From: Chiridota heheva
Lineage: Eukaryota > Echinodermata > Holothuroidea > Apodida > Chiridotidae
DNA: 64,000 nucleotides
Reading direction: 5' to 3'
Assembly (NCBI GenBank): GCA_020152595.1
Contig: JAIGNY010003259.1
Location: 477,501-541,500, forward strand
Positions 48,300-58,685 of this stretch are shown one piece after another. Numbering within the stretch: the first letter of the stretch is position 1; the number at the start of each line of letters is the position of its first letter. Both the position numbers and the translations under genes were made by a program. The notes beneath the pieces are model-generated. The model did no database searches and had not been told where the DNA came from. It worked only from the letters and a program-made list of their open reading frames with translations.

Positions 48300-49030
48300 T
48301 AATACTCACTATTATGATGCTTGCCATGATGATGATGCTCACCATGATGATGATGCTCACCATGATGATGATGCTCGCCATGATAATGATGCTCGCCATG
48401 ATAATGTGCTTTACATAATGATGCCCGCCATGATAGTGATGATGCCCACCATGATGGTGATGATGCCCGCCATGATGGTCATGATGCCCGCCATGATGGT
48501 CATGATGCCCGCCATGATGGTCATGATGCCAGCCATGATGGTCATGATGCCCGCCATGATGGTCATGATGCCCGTCATGATGCCCGCCATGATGGTCATG
48601 ATGCCCGCCATGATGGTCATGATGCCCGCCATGATGGTCATGATGCCCGCCATGATGGTCATGATGCCAGCCATGATGGTCATGATGCCCGCCATGATGG
48701 TCATGATGCCCGCCATGATGGTCATGATGCCCGCCATGATGGTCATGATGCCCGCCATGATGGTCATGATGCCCGCCATGATGGTCATGATGCCCGCCAT
48801 GATGGTCATGATGCCCGCCATGATGGTCATGATGCCCGCCATGATGGTCATGATGCCCGCCATGATGGTCATGATGCCCGCCATGATGGTCATGATGCCC
48901 GCCATGATGGTCATGATGCCCGCCATGATGGTCATGATGCCCGCCATGATGATGGTGATAATGCCCGCCATGATGGTCATGATGCACGCCATGATGGTCA
49001 TGATGCCCGCCATGATGATGGTGATATGCC
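48300..49030 (+). repeat. 21-bp CATGATGGTCATGATGCCCGC minisatellite in intron 3
   Basis: About 30 units; the central stretch is nearly perfect, preceded by diverged CACCATGATGATGATGCT units. Open frames on both strands (MMPAMMV, HHDHHGG) follow from the repeat. Confidence 0.97.
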
Positions 49031-51140
49031 TGCCTTGTTGATGGTGATGATGCCCGCCTTGATGATGGTGATGATGCCCGCCTTGATGATGGTGATGGTG
49101 CTCGCCTTAATGATGGTAATGATGCTCGCCTTGATGATGGTAATGATGCTCGCCCTGATGATGGTGATGATGCCCGCCATGATGATGGTGATGATGCCCG
49201 CCTTGATGATGGTGATGATGCCCGCCTTGATGATGGTGATGATGCACGCCTTGATGATGCCTGCCTTGATGATGGTGATGATGCTCGCCATGATGATGAT
49301 GCCCGCCTTAATGATGGTGATGATGCCCGCCTTGATGACAGTGATGGTGCTCGCCTTGATGATGGTGATGGTGCTCGCCTTGATGATGGTGATGGTGCTC
49401 GCCTTGATGATGGTGATGATGCCCGCCTTGATGATGGTGCTTGCCTTGATGATGGTGATGATGCTCGCCTTGATGATGGTGATGATGCTCGCCTTGATGA
49501 TGGTGCTTGCCTTGATGATGGTGCTTGCCTTGATGATGGTGATGATGCTCGCCTTGATGATGGTGATGATGCCCGCCTTGATGATGGTGATGATGCCTGC
49601 CTTGATGACAGTGATGGTGCTCGCCTTGATGATGGTGATGGTGCTCGCCTTGATGATGGTGATGATGCTCGCCTTGATGATGGTGCTCGCCTTGATGATG
49701 GTGATGGTGCTTGCCTTGATGATGGTGATGATGCTCGCCTTGATGATGGTGCTTGCCTTGATGATGGTGATGATGCTCGCCTTGATGATGGTGGTGATGC
49801 TCGCCTTGATGATGGTGCTCGCCTTGATGATGGTGATGGTGCTCGCCTTGATGATGGTGATGATGCTCGCCTTGATGATGGTGATGATGCCTGCCTTGAT
49901 GATGGTGATGGTGCTCGCCTTGATGATGGTGCTCGCCTTGATGATGGTGATGGTGCTCGCCTTGATGATGGTGATGATGCTCGCCTTGATGATGGTGATG
50001 ATGCTCGCCTTCATGATGGTGATGATGCTCGCCTTGATGATGGTGATGGTGCTCGCCTTGATGATGGTGATGATGCTCGCCTTGATGATGGTGCTCGCCT
50101 TGATGATGGTGATGATGCTCGCCTTGATGATGGTGATGATGCTTGCCTTGATGATGGTGATGATGCCCGCCTTGATGATGGTGATGATGCCCGCCTTGAT
50201 GATGGTGATGATGCTCGCCTTGATGATGGTGCTCGCCTTGATGATGGTGATGATGCTCGCCTTGATGATGGTGCTCGCCTGGATGATGGTGCTCGCCTGG
50301 ATGATGGTGATGATGCCCGCCTTGATGATGGTGATGATGCTTGCCTTGTTGATGGTGATGATGCCCGCCATGATGATGGTGATGATGCCCGCCTTGATGA
50401 TGGTGATGATGCCCGCCTTGATGATGGTGATGATGCTCGCCTTGATGATGGTCCTCGCCTTACTGATGGTGATGATGCTCGCCTTGATAATGGTGATGAT
50501 GCCCGCCTTGATGATGGTGATGATGTCCGCCTTGATGATGGTGCTCGCCTGGATGATGGTGCTCGCCTGGATGATGGTGATGATGCCCGCCTTGATGATG
50601 GTGATGATGCTTGCCTTGTTGATGGTGATGATGCCCGCCATGATGATGGTGATGATGCCCGCCTTGATGATGGTGATGATGCCCGCCTTGATGATGGTGA
50701 TGATGCTCGCCTTGATGATGGTCCTCGCCTTACTGATGGTGATGATGCTCGCCTTGATAATGGTGATGATGCCCGCCTTGATGATGGTGATGATGTCCGC
50801 CTTGATGATGGTGATGATGCTCGCCATGATGGTGATGATGTTCGCCTTGATGATGATGATGATGCTCGCCATGATGATGGTGATGATGCTCGCCTTGATG
50901 ATGATGCCCGCCATGATGATGCTCGCCATGATGGTGATGATGCTCGCCATGATAGTGATGATGCTCGCCATGATGGTGATGATGCTTGCAAAGATGGTGC
51001 TCGCCATGATGATGATGATGCACACTGTGATGATGATGCTCACTATGATGATGATGATACTTGCCATGATGATGGTGTTGCAATGATGATGGTGATCGCC
51101 ATGATGATGGTGCTCACCATAATGATGCTTGCTATGGTGC
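49030..51140 (+). repeat. 24-bp GAT-rich minisatellite with 270-bp higher-order repeat, intron 3
   Basis: Units of GATGATGGTGATGATGCCCG or shorter versions with GGTGCTCGCCTT. A 270-base block starting at 50281 is repeated exactly from 50551 to about 50813. The frames of almost 700 codons on each strand are low-complexity shadows. Confidence 0.97.
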
Positions 51141-51465
51141 TAACATTGTTTTCATTTGTGTGATACCATTGAAGACCATCAACACGATGATGGTGCTCGC
51201 CATGATGATGATGGTGCTTGCCATGATGATGATGCTTGTCATGATGGTGCTCGCTATGATGATGGTGCTCGCCATGATGATGGTGCTCGCCATGATGATG
51301 GTGCTCGCCGTGATGATACTTGCTGTGGTGCTAACATTGTTTTTATTTGTGTGATACCATTGATGACCATCAACATGATAATGGTGCTCGCTATGATGAT
51401 GATGATGGTGCTTGCCATAATGATGCTTGCTATGGTGCTAACATTGCTTTCATTTGTGTGATGAC
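51141..51465 (+). repeat. Larger repeat at the end of the intron 3 array
   Basis: GCTAACATTGTTTTCATTTG plus TGTGATACCATTGAAGACCA occurs three times (about 51140, 51329, 51437), separated by GATGATGGTGCTCGCC units. Confidence 0.9.
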
Positions 51466-51582
51466 CATGCTCTGGTCTAAAATGATTTGTTTAAGTGTTA
51501 ATTCTTCTCGATCAATTTTATATCTTCTCTTCAAATTCTGAGATAATCTAACCACATTCATCAATATTTTGATTCTTTATAG

Positions 51583-51834
51583 AAAATGTTAAAAGATAAT
51601 AACTTGGTGCGTCACTTGGACGCATGTGAAACCATGGGTAATGCAACCGCCATCTGCTCTGATAAAACTGGTACTTTAACGACCAATCGTATGACAGTTG
51701 TGGAGATGATGTTTGGAAAGCATTTCTACAAGGAGGGGGAATTACCCACGGACAACGACAATTTGGACCACAACATGGTGGACATTCTGGTGGATAACAT
51801 ATCAATAAACAGCAGTTACACCTCCAGAATACTG
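51583..51834 (+). CDS. ATP2B: PMCA exon 4 of window (DKTGT phosphorylation site)
   Basis: The exon lies between a TTCTTTATAG acceptor and a GTAAGC donor (252 nt, 84 codons, phase 0 at both ends). It starts [20 protein letters not shown] and continues [20 protein letters not shown]. The Asp codon at 51661-51663 is the catalytic aspartate phosphorylated by ATP during the E1-E2 cycle, so this is the core of the P domain. The second half (around [15 protein letters not shown] and [10 protein letters not shown]) starts the nucleotide-binding domain. No stop or frameshift is seen. It is flanked on the left by the 4-kb minisatellite intron and on the right by a MITE carrying nested insertions. Confidence 0.96.
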
Positions 51835-52012
51835 GTAAGCATTTCTGGATTTTTTTATATTTCCATTTTGCCTACGGGTGCCATAAACATCAGTTAAGTA
51901 CTTCGTCGGATGAAAAGCAGATTTTGCAAATTTTGTGATGGAACATTTCCAAGCTCATTGGTTTTTCCACCGACTGACCTCTTAAAATAAGTAGAGACAT
52001 CTCCTTTAAAGG

Positions 52013-52263
52013 ATTAATTCAGTGGTCAAGCATTCCATCTTATCGCAAAGAGGACTTCCAAAGAAACAACATGGTGATAAAAGCGTCTTATCTGTGACTG
52101 GTGCAGTAAGTCTACTTTGGAAAATTGGCGTCTTTATCCTTATATTCTTAACAATTGTTAATGTATTTTAAGGAAAGTTTATTAAAAAATTTCACTATTT
52201 AGATTATTTTTCTAGGTTGTATATTATAAATACCCTTCCTAGATTCAGTTTTACTACTTTTTT
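52013..52263. mobile_element. Foldback MITE, family F1, copy 5: left part, interrupted
   Basis: Starts AAAGGATTAATTCAGTGGTC and runs to TACTACTTTTTT, where the Helentron-like element at 52264 interrupts it. The middle piece is 53136-53156 and the right part 54999-55236. Together they make one MITE split by two insertions. Confidence 0.75.
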
Positions 52264-53135
52264 GGTCCGCATGCGAAGCATAATGTGAACCTATGTAATG
52301 GTGATTCTGGCCGTCCGGACGTCCGGCTGTCCACAGTTTTCGAAAAAGTTTTAAGTTCCTTTAGATATCTTTATCAGGAACGTTAGAATTTCCTTATAAA
52401 ATGTTAAAGTTGTTCGGAGACACTTAAGACAAAACATTTGATCTTCCTTAGATGATAACTGTAAAATGATATAATTTTCCAATTATCTTCAGAGATCCTC
52501 ATGCGTCTCTCTCATAGCACTGGAGATGAGAATCCTTTAAATTCTTTAAAATATTTGGGCACCAACGATTGTAATAGGCATGATTATTAAACTCTGCCTT
52601 TATTATTGTGGTCATTTACATTAAGTTGCCACAGTATATGAACTGACCAGACTTTTTGATTTAGTATGCTCAGTCAGGGAGTGTGACAGGATGTGATTGC
52701 CTATGGACATAGGGAGGGATGCCATGTGGGACATGGATAAGGGCCATGCGGGACATATGATATAATAAATACCATGTGGTATACACCAAGGTCTATATCA
52801 GGCATAAATATTCGACTCCACCTTTTTTTCGTATTAAACAACTCATTTGCGTATAAGTTATTACATGAGCTGACACCTTATACATAGTATGGTCAATCAG
52901 AGACTGATAGCTAGGATGAGACTTCGTATGGAGCCTATGGGATGTCATGTGGTACATGGGGTGGGATGCCATGTGGGACATGGGGTGGGATGCCATATGG
53001 AACAGGGTGGATGCCATGTAGGATATATGGTGGAATGCCATGCTGGACATGCCATTTTTATAATTGGCAGAGTCATATGATATGGGTATCAACTTGATGG
53101 GCATGCGAACCATGACGGTATTTACCGTTGTAGCT
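52264..53135. mobile_element. Helentron-like non-autonomous element A with central minisatellite
   Basis: The 5' end GGTCCGCATGC (52264-52274) is the inverted complement, with one mismatch, of GCATGCGAACC at 53101-53111. That is followed by a 14-base hairpin ACGGTA-TT-TACCGT (53115-53128) a few bases before the 3' end. The element sits in a T run of a MITE. The middle holds degenerate units around GGGATGCCATGTGGGACAT (52690-53050). Subterminal inverted repeats, a 3' hairpin, T-rich target and a central tandem array are the described hallmarks of non-autonomous Helentrons (HINE/DINE-1 type). No Rep/helicase is encoded. Classification is inference from structure. Confidence 0.6.
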
Positions 53136-53156
53136 TTGACATATCCCATGGTTTTT
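53136..53156. mobile_element. Foldback MITE, family F1, copy 5: middle fragment between two insertions
   Basis: Twenty-one bases, TTGACATATCCCATGGTTTT plus one T, match the uninterrupted MITE at 5888-5908. They separate elements A and B and show that these are two independent insertions. Confidence 0.8.
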
Positions 53157-54998
53157 GGTTCGCATGCAAAGCATAATGCGAAACTATGTAATGGCGATTT
53201 TGTCAGTCCAAAGTTTTTTCCTGAGAATTCTTCAGAAATGTTAAAGTTTTTTGAAAATTCCTCAGAAAATGTTAGTTTCTTCAGACTTCCTGAGAAAATG
53301 TTAAAAGTTTTTTTCAGATATTCTTATGGAAGGTTAGAATTTCCTTACAAAATGTTCAAGTTTTTCAGAGATCCTTAGGACAGGATTGAAGACTGAAACA
53401 TTTGATATTTCCTTAGATGATAACTGTAAAATTATATAATTTTCCAATATTCTTTAGAGATCCTCAAGCATTTTTCTTGTAGCACTCTAGATTTGAAATC
53501 CTTAAGATTCTTTAAAATATTTAGGCACCAACAATTGTATCAGGCACGATTATTAAACTCTACCTTTATTATTGTGGACATTTGCATAAAGTTGCTGCGG
53601 TATATGAAGTGACCAGACTTTTTTTCATTTAGTATATGTTTAGTCAAGGAGTGTGACAGGATGTGAATGCATATGGACATAGGAAGGGATGCTATGAGGG
53701 CCATGCGGGACATATGATATAGTATATACCATGTGGTATACACTAAAGGCTATATCAGGCATATTTATTTGACTCTGCCTTTTTTTTTTCTTATTAAACA
53801 AACATTTGCATATAAGTTATTATATGAACTGACACTTTCATACATAGTATGCTTAATCAGGGACTGTGATAGCTTGGATGAGACTTCTTATGGAGCCTAT
53901 GGGATGCCATGTGGGACATGGGGTAGGATGCCATGTGGAACAGGGTGAAATGCCATGTGGGACATGATGGGATGCCATGAGTAATACAGTGTGACATGTG
54001 TTGGGATGTCATGTGTGACATAGGGGAGGATGCCATGTGTGACATAGGGTAGGAGGCTATGTGGGACATAAGGTATGGGGACATGGGATGTAATGCCATG
54101 TGGGACATAAAGTAGGATGTCATTGGGACATTGGGAAGGATACCATGTGGAACATATGGTGGGACATAAGGTAAGATGCCATGTGGGGCATCAGGTGCGA
54201 AGCCACTGATGCAGGACACAGGGAGGGATGCCATGCGGGACATAGGGAGGGATGTCATGTGGTACATATGGTTGGATTAATTTTAGGACATACATGTAGG
54301 ATGGGATCCATTCGGGACATAGGGTGGGATGCCATGTGGGTCATAGGGTGGGATGCCATGTGGGTCATATAGTGGAATACCATGTGAGACATACTGTATG
54401 GTGGAATGCCATGTGGGAGATATGGTGGAATGCCATGTGGGAGATATGGTGGAATGCCATGTGGGAGATATGGTGGAATGCCATGTGGGAGATATGGTGG
54501 AATGCCATGTGGGAGATATGGTGGAATGCCATGTGGGAAATATGGTGGAATGCCATGTGGGAGATATGGTGGAATGCCATGTGGGAGATATGGTGGAATG
54601 CCATGTGGGAGATATGGTGGAATGCCATGTGGGAGGTATGGTGGAATGCCATCTCGGACAAGGCATGGGATCGGATGTCATGTGGGACATGGGTGGGATG
54701 TCATTTGGGACATAGGATGTGATCCATGTGGGGTATAGGATGGAATGCCATGTGGGTCATAGGATGGGATGCCCTGTGGGACATATTATGGAATACCATG
54801 TAGGACAATGGATGGGATGGGATGTCATGTGGGACATGGGGTAGCATGCTATGTGGTAGATATGGTAGAATGCCATGTGGGTTATTGGATGCCATGTGGG
54901 ACTTAGTGTGAGATGCCATTTTTATAATTGGTCGGGTCATATGATATGGGTGTCAATTTGCATGGGCATGCGAACCATGACGGTATTTACCGTTCTAA
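53157..54998. mobile_element. Helentron-like non-autonomous element B with 24-bp array
   Basis: The ends GGTTCGCATGC (53157-53167) and GCATGCGAACC (54966-54976) are perfect 11-base inverted complements. The 14-base hairpin at 54980-54993 is followed by TCTAA and then the MITE sequence after two T's. Unique 5' sequence matches element A. The middle holds a second 5'-like segment (from about 53210) and a long array of GGNATGCCATGTGGGACAT-type units, most regular at 54394-54654. A TT duplication or insertion within a T run cannot be told apart by eye. Confidence 0.6.
54394..54654 (+). repeat. 24-bp array inside Helentron-like element B
   Basis: About eleven near-identical units of ATGGTGGAATGCCATGTGGG plus AGAT, the most regular part of the element's central array (54100-54900). 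Confidence 0.95.
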
Positions 54999-55236
54999 TT
55001 AAGCCACAAAATGGTAGGATAGAATATGATAGAATACATAAAGACTGAGGAATGTGAGGCTATGGCTTTTACAAGTAGTCTGATTTCAGTCGTTTCTACA
55101 CAAATGATGCCAAGCTTTAAATTTAGATATCTCCTTAACGGAATAAGATTTTTTAATGCTTTCTTTATTATTTTATTTCTTTTAAAGTCCTTTTTTTCAT
55201 ATCAGATAGACTTGCTTGACCCCTGAACCAATCCTA
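54999..55236. mobile_element. Foldback MITE, family F1, copy 5: right part
   Basis: Resumes AAGCCACAAAATGG after element B, passes AAAGACTGAGGAATGTGAGG and ends GACCCCTGAACCAATCCTAA, the family right end. Confidence 0.75.
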
Positions 55237-55810
55237 AAGTATTATATAACTATTAATCATTTTGCAAATTGTTTCAATTGTATGAAGGTTACATCTCTGT
55301 ACCAATTTTTTTTCAAGCATGAAAATTACAAGTACAATTAAAAAGAGTGAGGGGGAAGGATAGTTTCTAAAGGCTGATGAGAGATTTCTCGGTATTAATA
55401 AGCAACTAAATCATTGTATTTCTGTTCCCCTTACCTGATTCTGAATGCTTCCCCCACAGTATGTGTGATAGCTTGTGATCAGTTGTTTGTAATCTTGGGT
55501 CTAGCTTCTTCTTCTTATCAAGTGCACACACAAGATCGATCCAGCCACTGCTGGACACCTTGTTGATATATTTGGCAAAATCAAGGTTCCTCCAACAGAG
55601 GACATCTCAAGAGATGAAAACTTTCAATTTGCAAGCAGAGGTATATGACCAACCAAATTTTCCCAATTGGCTCTAAAAATCTATCTAACAAATATCTCGA
55701 GATCCATAAGAAGTACATGATGAAAACTTACTCATATTGATATAATTGTCTTTTGACATTTGATTCTGCGAAATTACCCACAATGCAAAAAAATGTACTT
55801 ATATTTGCAG
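55237..55810. other. Intron 4 remainder before exon 5
   Basis: AT-rich, no repeat family recognised. No extra exon is needed, since exons 4 and 5 join directly. Confidence 0.5.
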
Positions 55811-56049
55811 CCCTCGGAAGAAGGAGGACTCCCACGTCAAGTTGGAAACAAAACAGAGTGCGCCCTACTAGGTCTGGTCCATCGACTGGGCCATGAATAT
55901 CTAGTGATTCGAGAACGGTGGCCTGCTGAAAGGTTTGCTTGTGTATACACCTTCAACTCTACAAGAAAATCAATGAGTACGGCACTACCTAACGAAAAAG
56001 GAGGTTTCCGACTTTATTCCAAAGGAGCCTCGGAAATTGTAATGAAGAA
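55811..56049 (+). CDS. ATP2B: PMCA exon 5 of window (nucleotide-binding domain, KGAS)
   Basis: A TATATTTGCAG acceptor and a consensus GTAAGT donor bound this exon (239 nt, starts in phase 0, ends two bases into a Lys codon). It encodes [17 protein letters not shown], then [15 protein letters not shown] and [16 protein letters not shown] and SKGASE are PMCA nucleotide-domain motifs; the KGAS lysine at 56021-56023 is the family ATP-binding lysine. Residues between ([19 protein letters not shown]) are more diverged, as usual. It continues exon 4 directly (RIL to PSEEGGLP) and joins exon 6 through the split Lys codon. Confidence 0.95.
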
Positions 56050-56398
56050 GTAAGTGATGAAGATGGCAATTTCATGGATGTGTAAAACTTTGAATGTTTT
56101 TTAAAGGTCTGTGGTCTGCAAAAAAAAAAAGAAGAGAGAATCTTGATGAATTTTTAATAAAATAAAAAACCTTCAATTTGTGAGTTGTGTTGCTCAAAGT
56201 TACAGGATCTTATGATGTATGCCGCATTTGTTATGTGTGAGACAACTCCAAATCTCGATGTAATTTTTTGATACTTTACATTTATTCCCCGAATTCAGTT
56301 TTTGAAATAGTGAGAATTTCTGTTACAGTAGGGTGTTATTAGCATGACAAATTCTTTTTCAGACAGAATTAGCCCCTCTTCATCAAATATTTATGGTG

Positions 56399-57484
56399 CC
56401 TTACTCTACCAGAGCATTTGAGATTACAAGTGTTATTTTAGGGAACTTTTTGGATATGGGGCTTTTTTACAAATTTATTTTCATTTCTAATGTAATAAGT
56501 TTATGTTATATTTGATTGCAAATGGGGCCATTAATATAGATTATTAGATGTCCTAAACTGCTATCTTTGTGATATTCTGCTCTCTTGTGGCTAATGAGAA
56601 GAAAAACATATTGATAGAATTTATGAATTGTTGAAAAAAAACTTTTCATTTGATAGTACTCTTATTATTTTTTAGGAACAAGGAAAAGTTCATTTTAGAT
56701 TTGTTTACCTTTCTGACCTAAAAATTGACCTTTGATTGTGCCAATGGTCTATCTGATTGGATTTGGCACTATACTTTCCTATAAACATGCATTGTTCGTT
56801 TCTATGATGGACAAAACTAATATAATATAAAAAGGAAATATTTACACCTATATTTCAATAAAATGTTACGCAAATGATATGTAAATTGGAAAATTTACCT
56901 CATTTTTTATGCGCAGGCGTGAAATTTTCAGTTTATGACCTAATTTCAGTCATTGGAAGCTTTGAAAATACTTTCATTTATTCAGGTTATGCTAAATGTC
57001 TTGTAGAAACTTACTTTTGTTGATTCCAAGAGGAATTCTTAGTGAAAAGGTACTCAAAAATGGTTCAGAGCATCAGTAATCATGTTGACATTGCCAAAAT
57101 TGGTATCCTTCAGTGACAGTTGGTACTGCATATGAAATGTCAACAAATTTGTTCAAATACAGGAAATTCCTTTAGAGAAATAAAATTTCAACTGTTTCCA
57201 AGGAAATACAGGGGTTGAGGGGGAGAGAGGATCTGGGTTTTTTTTATATTGGGAGGGAAACCAGGAGTAATGCCATCCCCAAAAACATGGCCCTCTTCCA
57301 GGATCCAAATTGCTTCAAAGAAAAGGATTTCCCCCCTAAATGGGGCTGCTTGGCCCCCACCATGGGTCTCTTGCCCCCAACATAGGTCTCTTGCCCAACA
57401 TGTGTCTCTTTCCCACAACATGGGACCCTTTCTCCTTAAAATTTCAATCCTTCTCCACTGCACCACAACCTCACAACATGGAAT
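56399..57484 (+). mobile_element. Transposon copy, left arm of a 1.1-kb inverted repeat
   Basis: Starts CCTTACTCTACCAGAGCATT. Its sequence recurs inverted at about 59010-60149, for example GATTACAAGTGTTATTTTAG here against CTAAAATAACACTTGTAATC there. It is truncated at the inner end. It contains a CCC-rich stretch (57340-57430) of GGTCTCTTGCCC-type short repeats. Confidence 0.75.
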
Positions 57485-57846
57485 CGAGATTTTGCGAAAT
57501 AGGTATATGGACACTGTTTTACTACAAATTAAAAGTTGATCGGTAAAGTTTCATTCTAAATTCATGTTAATCACTTCGGAATTTAGTGACCCATTTACTT
57601 GTATTTAATCCTTCAAGTAAATAATCCCAGCTAAATTATAGTGTTTTTGCTTAATTTTGCAAGGATCCACACTAATGTCAGCTATGCCTAATGTTAGCTA
57701 TGAGTTAGCGAAACAGAGCTCCATTATTGATTGCCAGAGCGATAGTATGCTCTAAAATTAGTCTTCCCAGCTATCTAATGACATTAAGCTTATCACTTTG
57801 AAACTTGTTATCTCAAAAATCTTGAAACTTTTTATGTTTTGTATAG

Positions 57847-58081
57847 GTGCACCAGGATTTTAGATGAGGAGGGCAAGGAACAGGTGTTCACCCTCAAGGA
57901 CAAGGAAAAGATGGTGAATGAAGTGATCGAGCCGATGGCATCCAACGGCCTCAGAACCATCTGCCTGGCATACAGGGACTTTCCGGGTGGAGAGCAGATA
58001 GAGTGGGAAGAGGAGAACAACATCGTTTGCAATCTCGTTTGTGTAGCAATTGTTGGAATTGAGGATCCTGTTAGGCCTGAG
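57847..58081 (+). CDS. ATP2B: PMCA exon 6 of window (nucleotide-binding domain to hinge)
   Basis: The exon follows a TTTGTATAG acceptor and precedes a GTAGGT donor (235 nt). Its first base completes the Lys codon of exon 5 and it ends in phase 0. It encodes CTRILDEEGKEQVFTLKDKE, then VIEPMASNGLRTICLAYRDF and VGIEDPVRPE. The last motif is the conserved junction returning from the N domain to the P domain. The exon lies in a 1.5-kb gap between two long inverted copies of the same transposon (56399-57484 and about 59010-60149), which makes its local assembly and splicing worth checking. Confidence 0.95.
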
Positions 58082-58196
58082 GTAGGTACGGCGCAGAATG
58101 TGAATGGGATCCCTCGAAAACTTGATAGAATTGCCAGCTCCTTACCTTCCCCACCCACAGCTTCCCTCAACTACATTACTGATCTCTTCCACAAAA

Positions 58197-58310
58197 ACTC
58201 CTCCGCTTCCCCCCCCCCAAATAATTTAATTTTTCTCCCACCCCCTCCGAATAATTTGATTTCCCCCTCCACCCTCCAAATGATTTAATTTTTCTCCTCC
58301 ATCACTCCCA
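58197..58310 (+). repeat. C-rich 30-bp repeats after exon 6
   Basis: About four units of CCCCCTCCAAATAATTTAAT type, in the intron 115 bases after the exon 6 donor. Confidence 0.7.
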
Positions 58311-58685
58311 ACTACTAATAACTATATCTAAGCTTCTTATACCATACCTACTTTCTACACTCCACACTGTCTCCTCTACATCTTTTCACCTCTGACATAA
58401 ATTTAATTTCTGGCACACTTTGACCATCACTGGCGTGGTGCTGTTTAACCTTATAAAGCAGTTAACTGAGCACAGTATGTGATTTTATAGTTTTGGATGA
58501 ACTATATTGTGACCCCAGGAGTGCTTGTGTATTTAGTGTGTTTTTTGTTCTATGCAAATACATTTTGATGCCAATGATTCAACTGAAATTTCATGTGCAC
58601 ATTCATTAAGGGATGTTTGTACCAATTTTAAATATCTTGACCATTCTCTTTAAAGTCCTTCATCCCACAGAAGAGAGCAATCCTA

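Noticed and set aside
48998..51086. Open frames of nearly 700 codons on both strands
   Set aside because: They are translations of 24-base GAT-rich units whose length is a multiple of three, within a spliced PMCA intron; both strands and several frames are open equally.
52264..54998. Canonical Helitron with 5' TC and 3' CTRR
   Set aside because: Element B does end CTAA after a hairpin, but the 5' end is GGTTCGC with subterminal inverted repeats and the site is a T run, which fits the Helentron type better.
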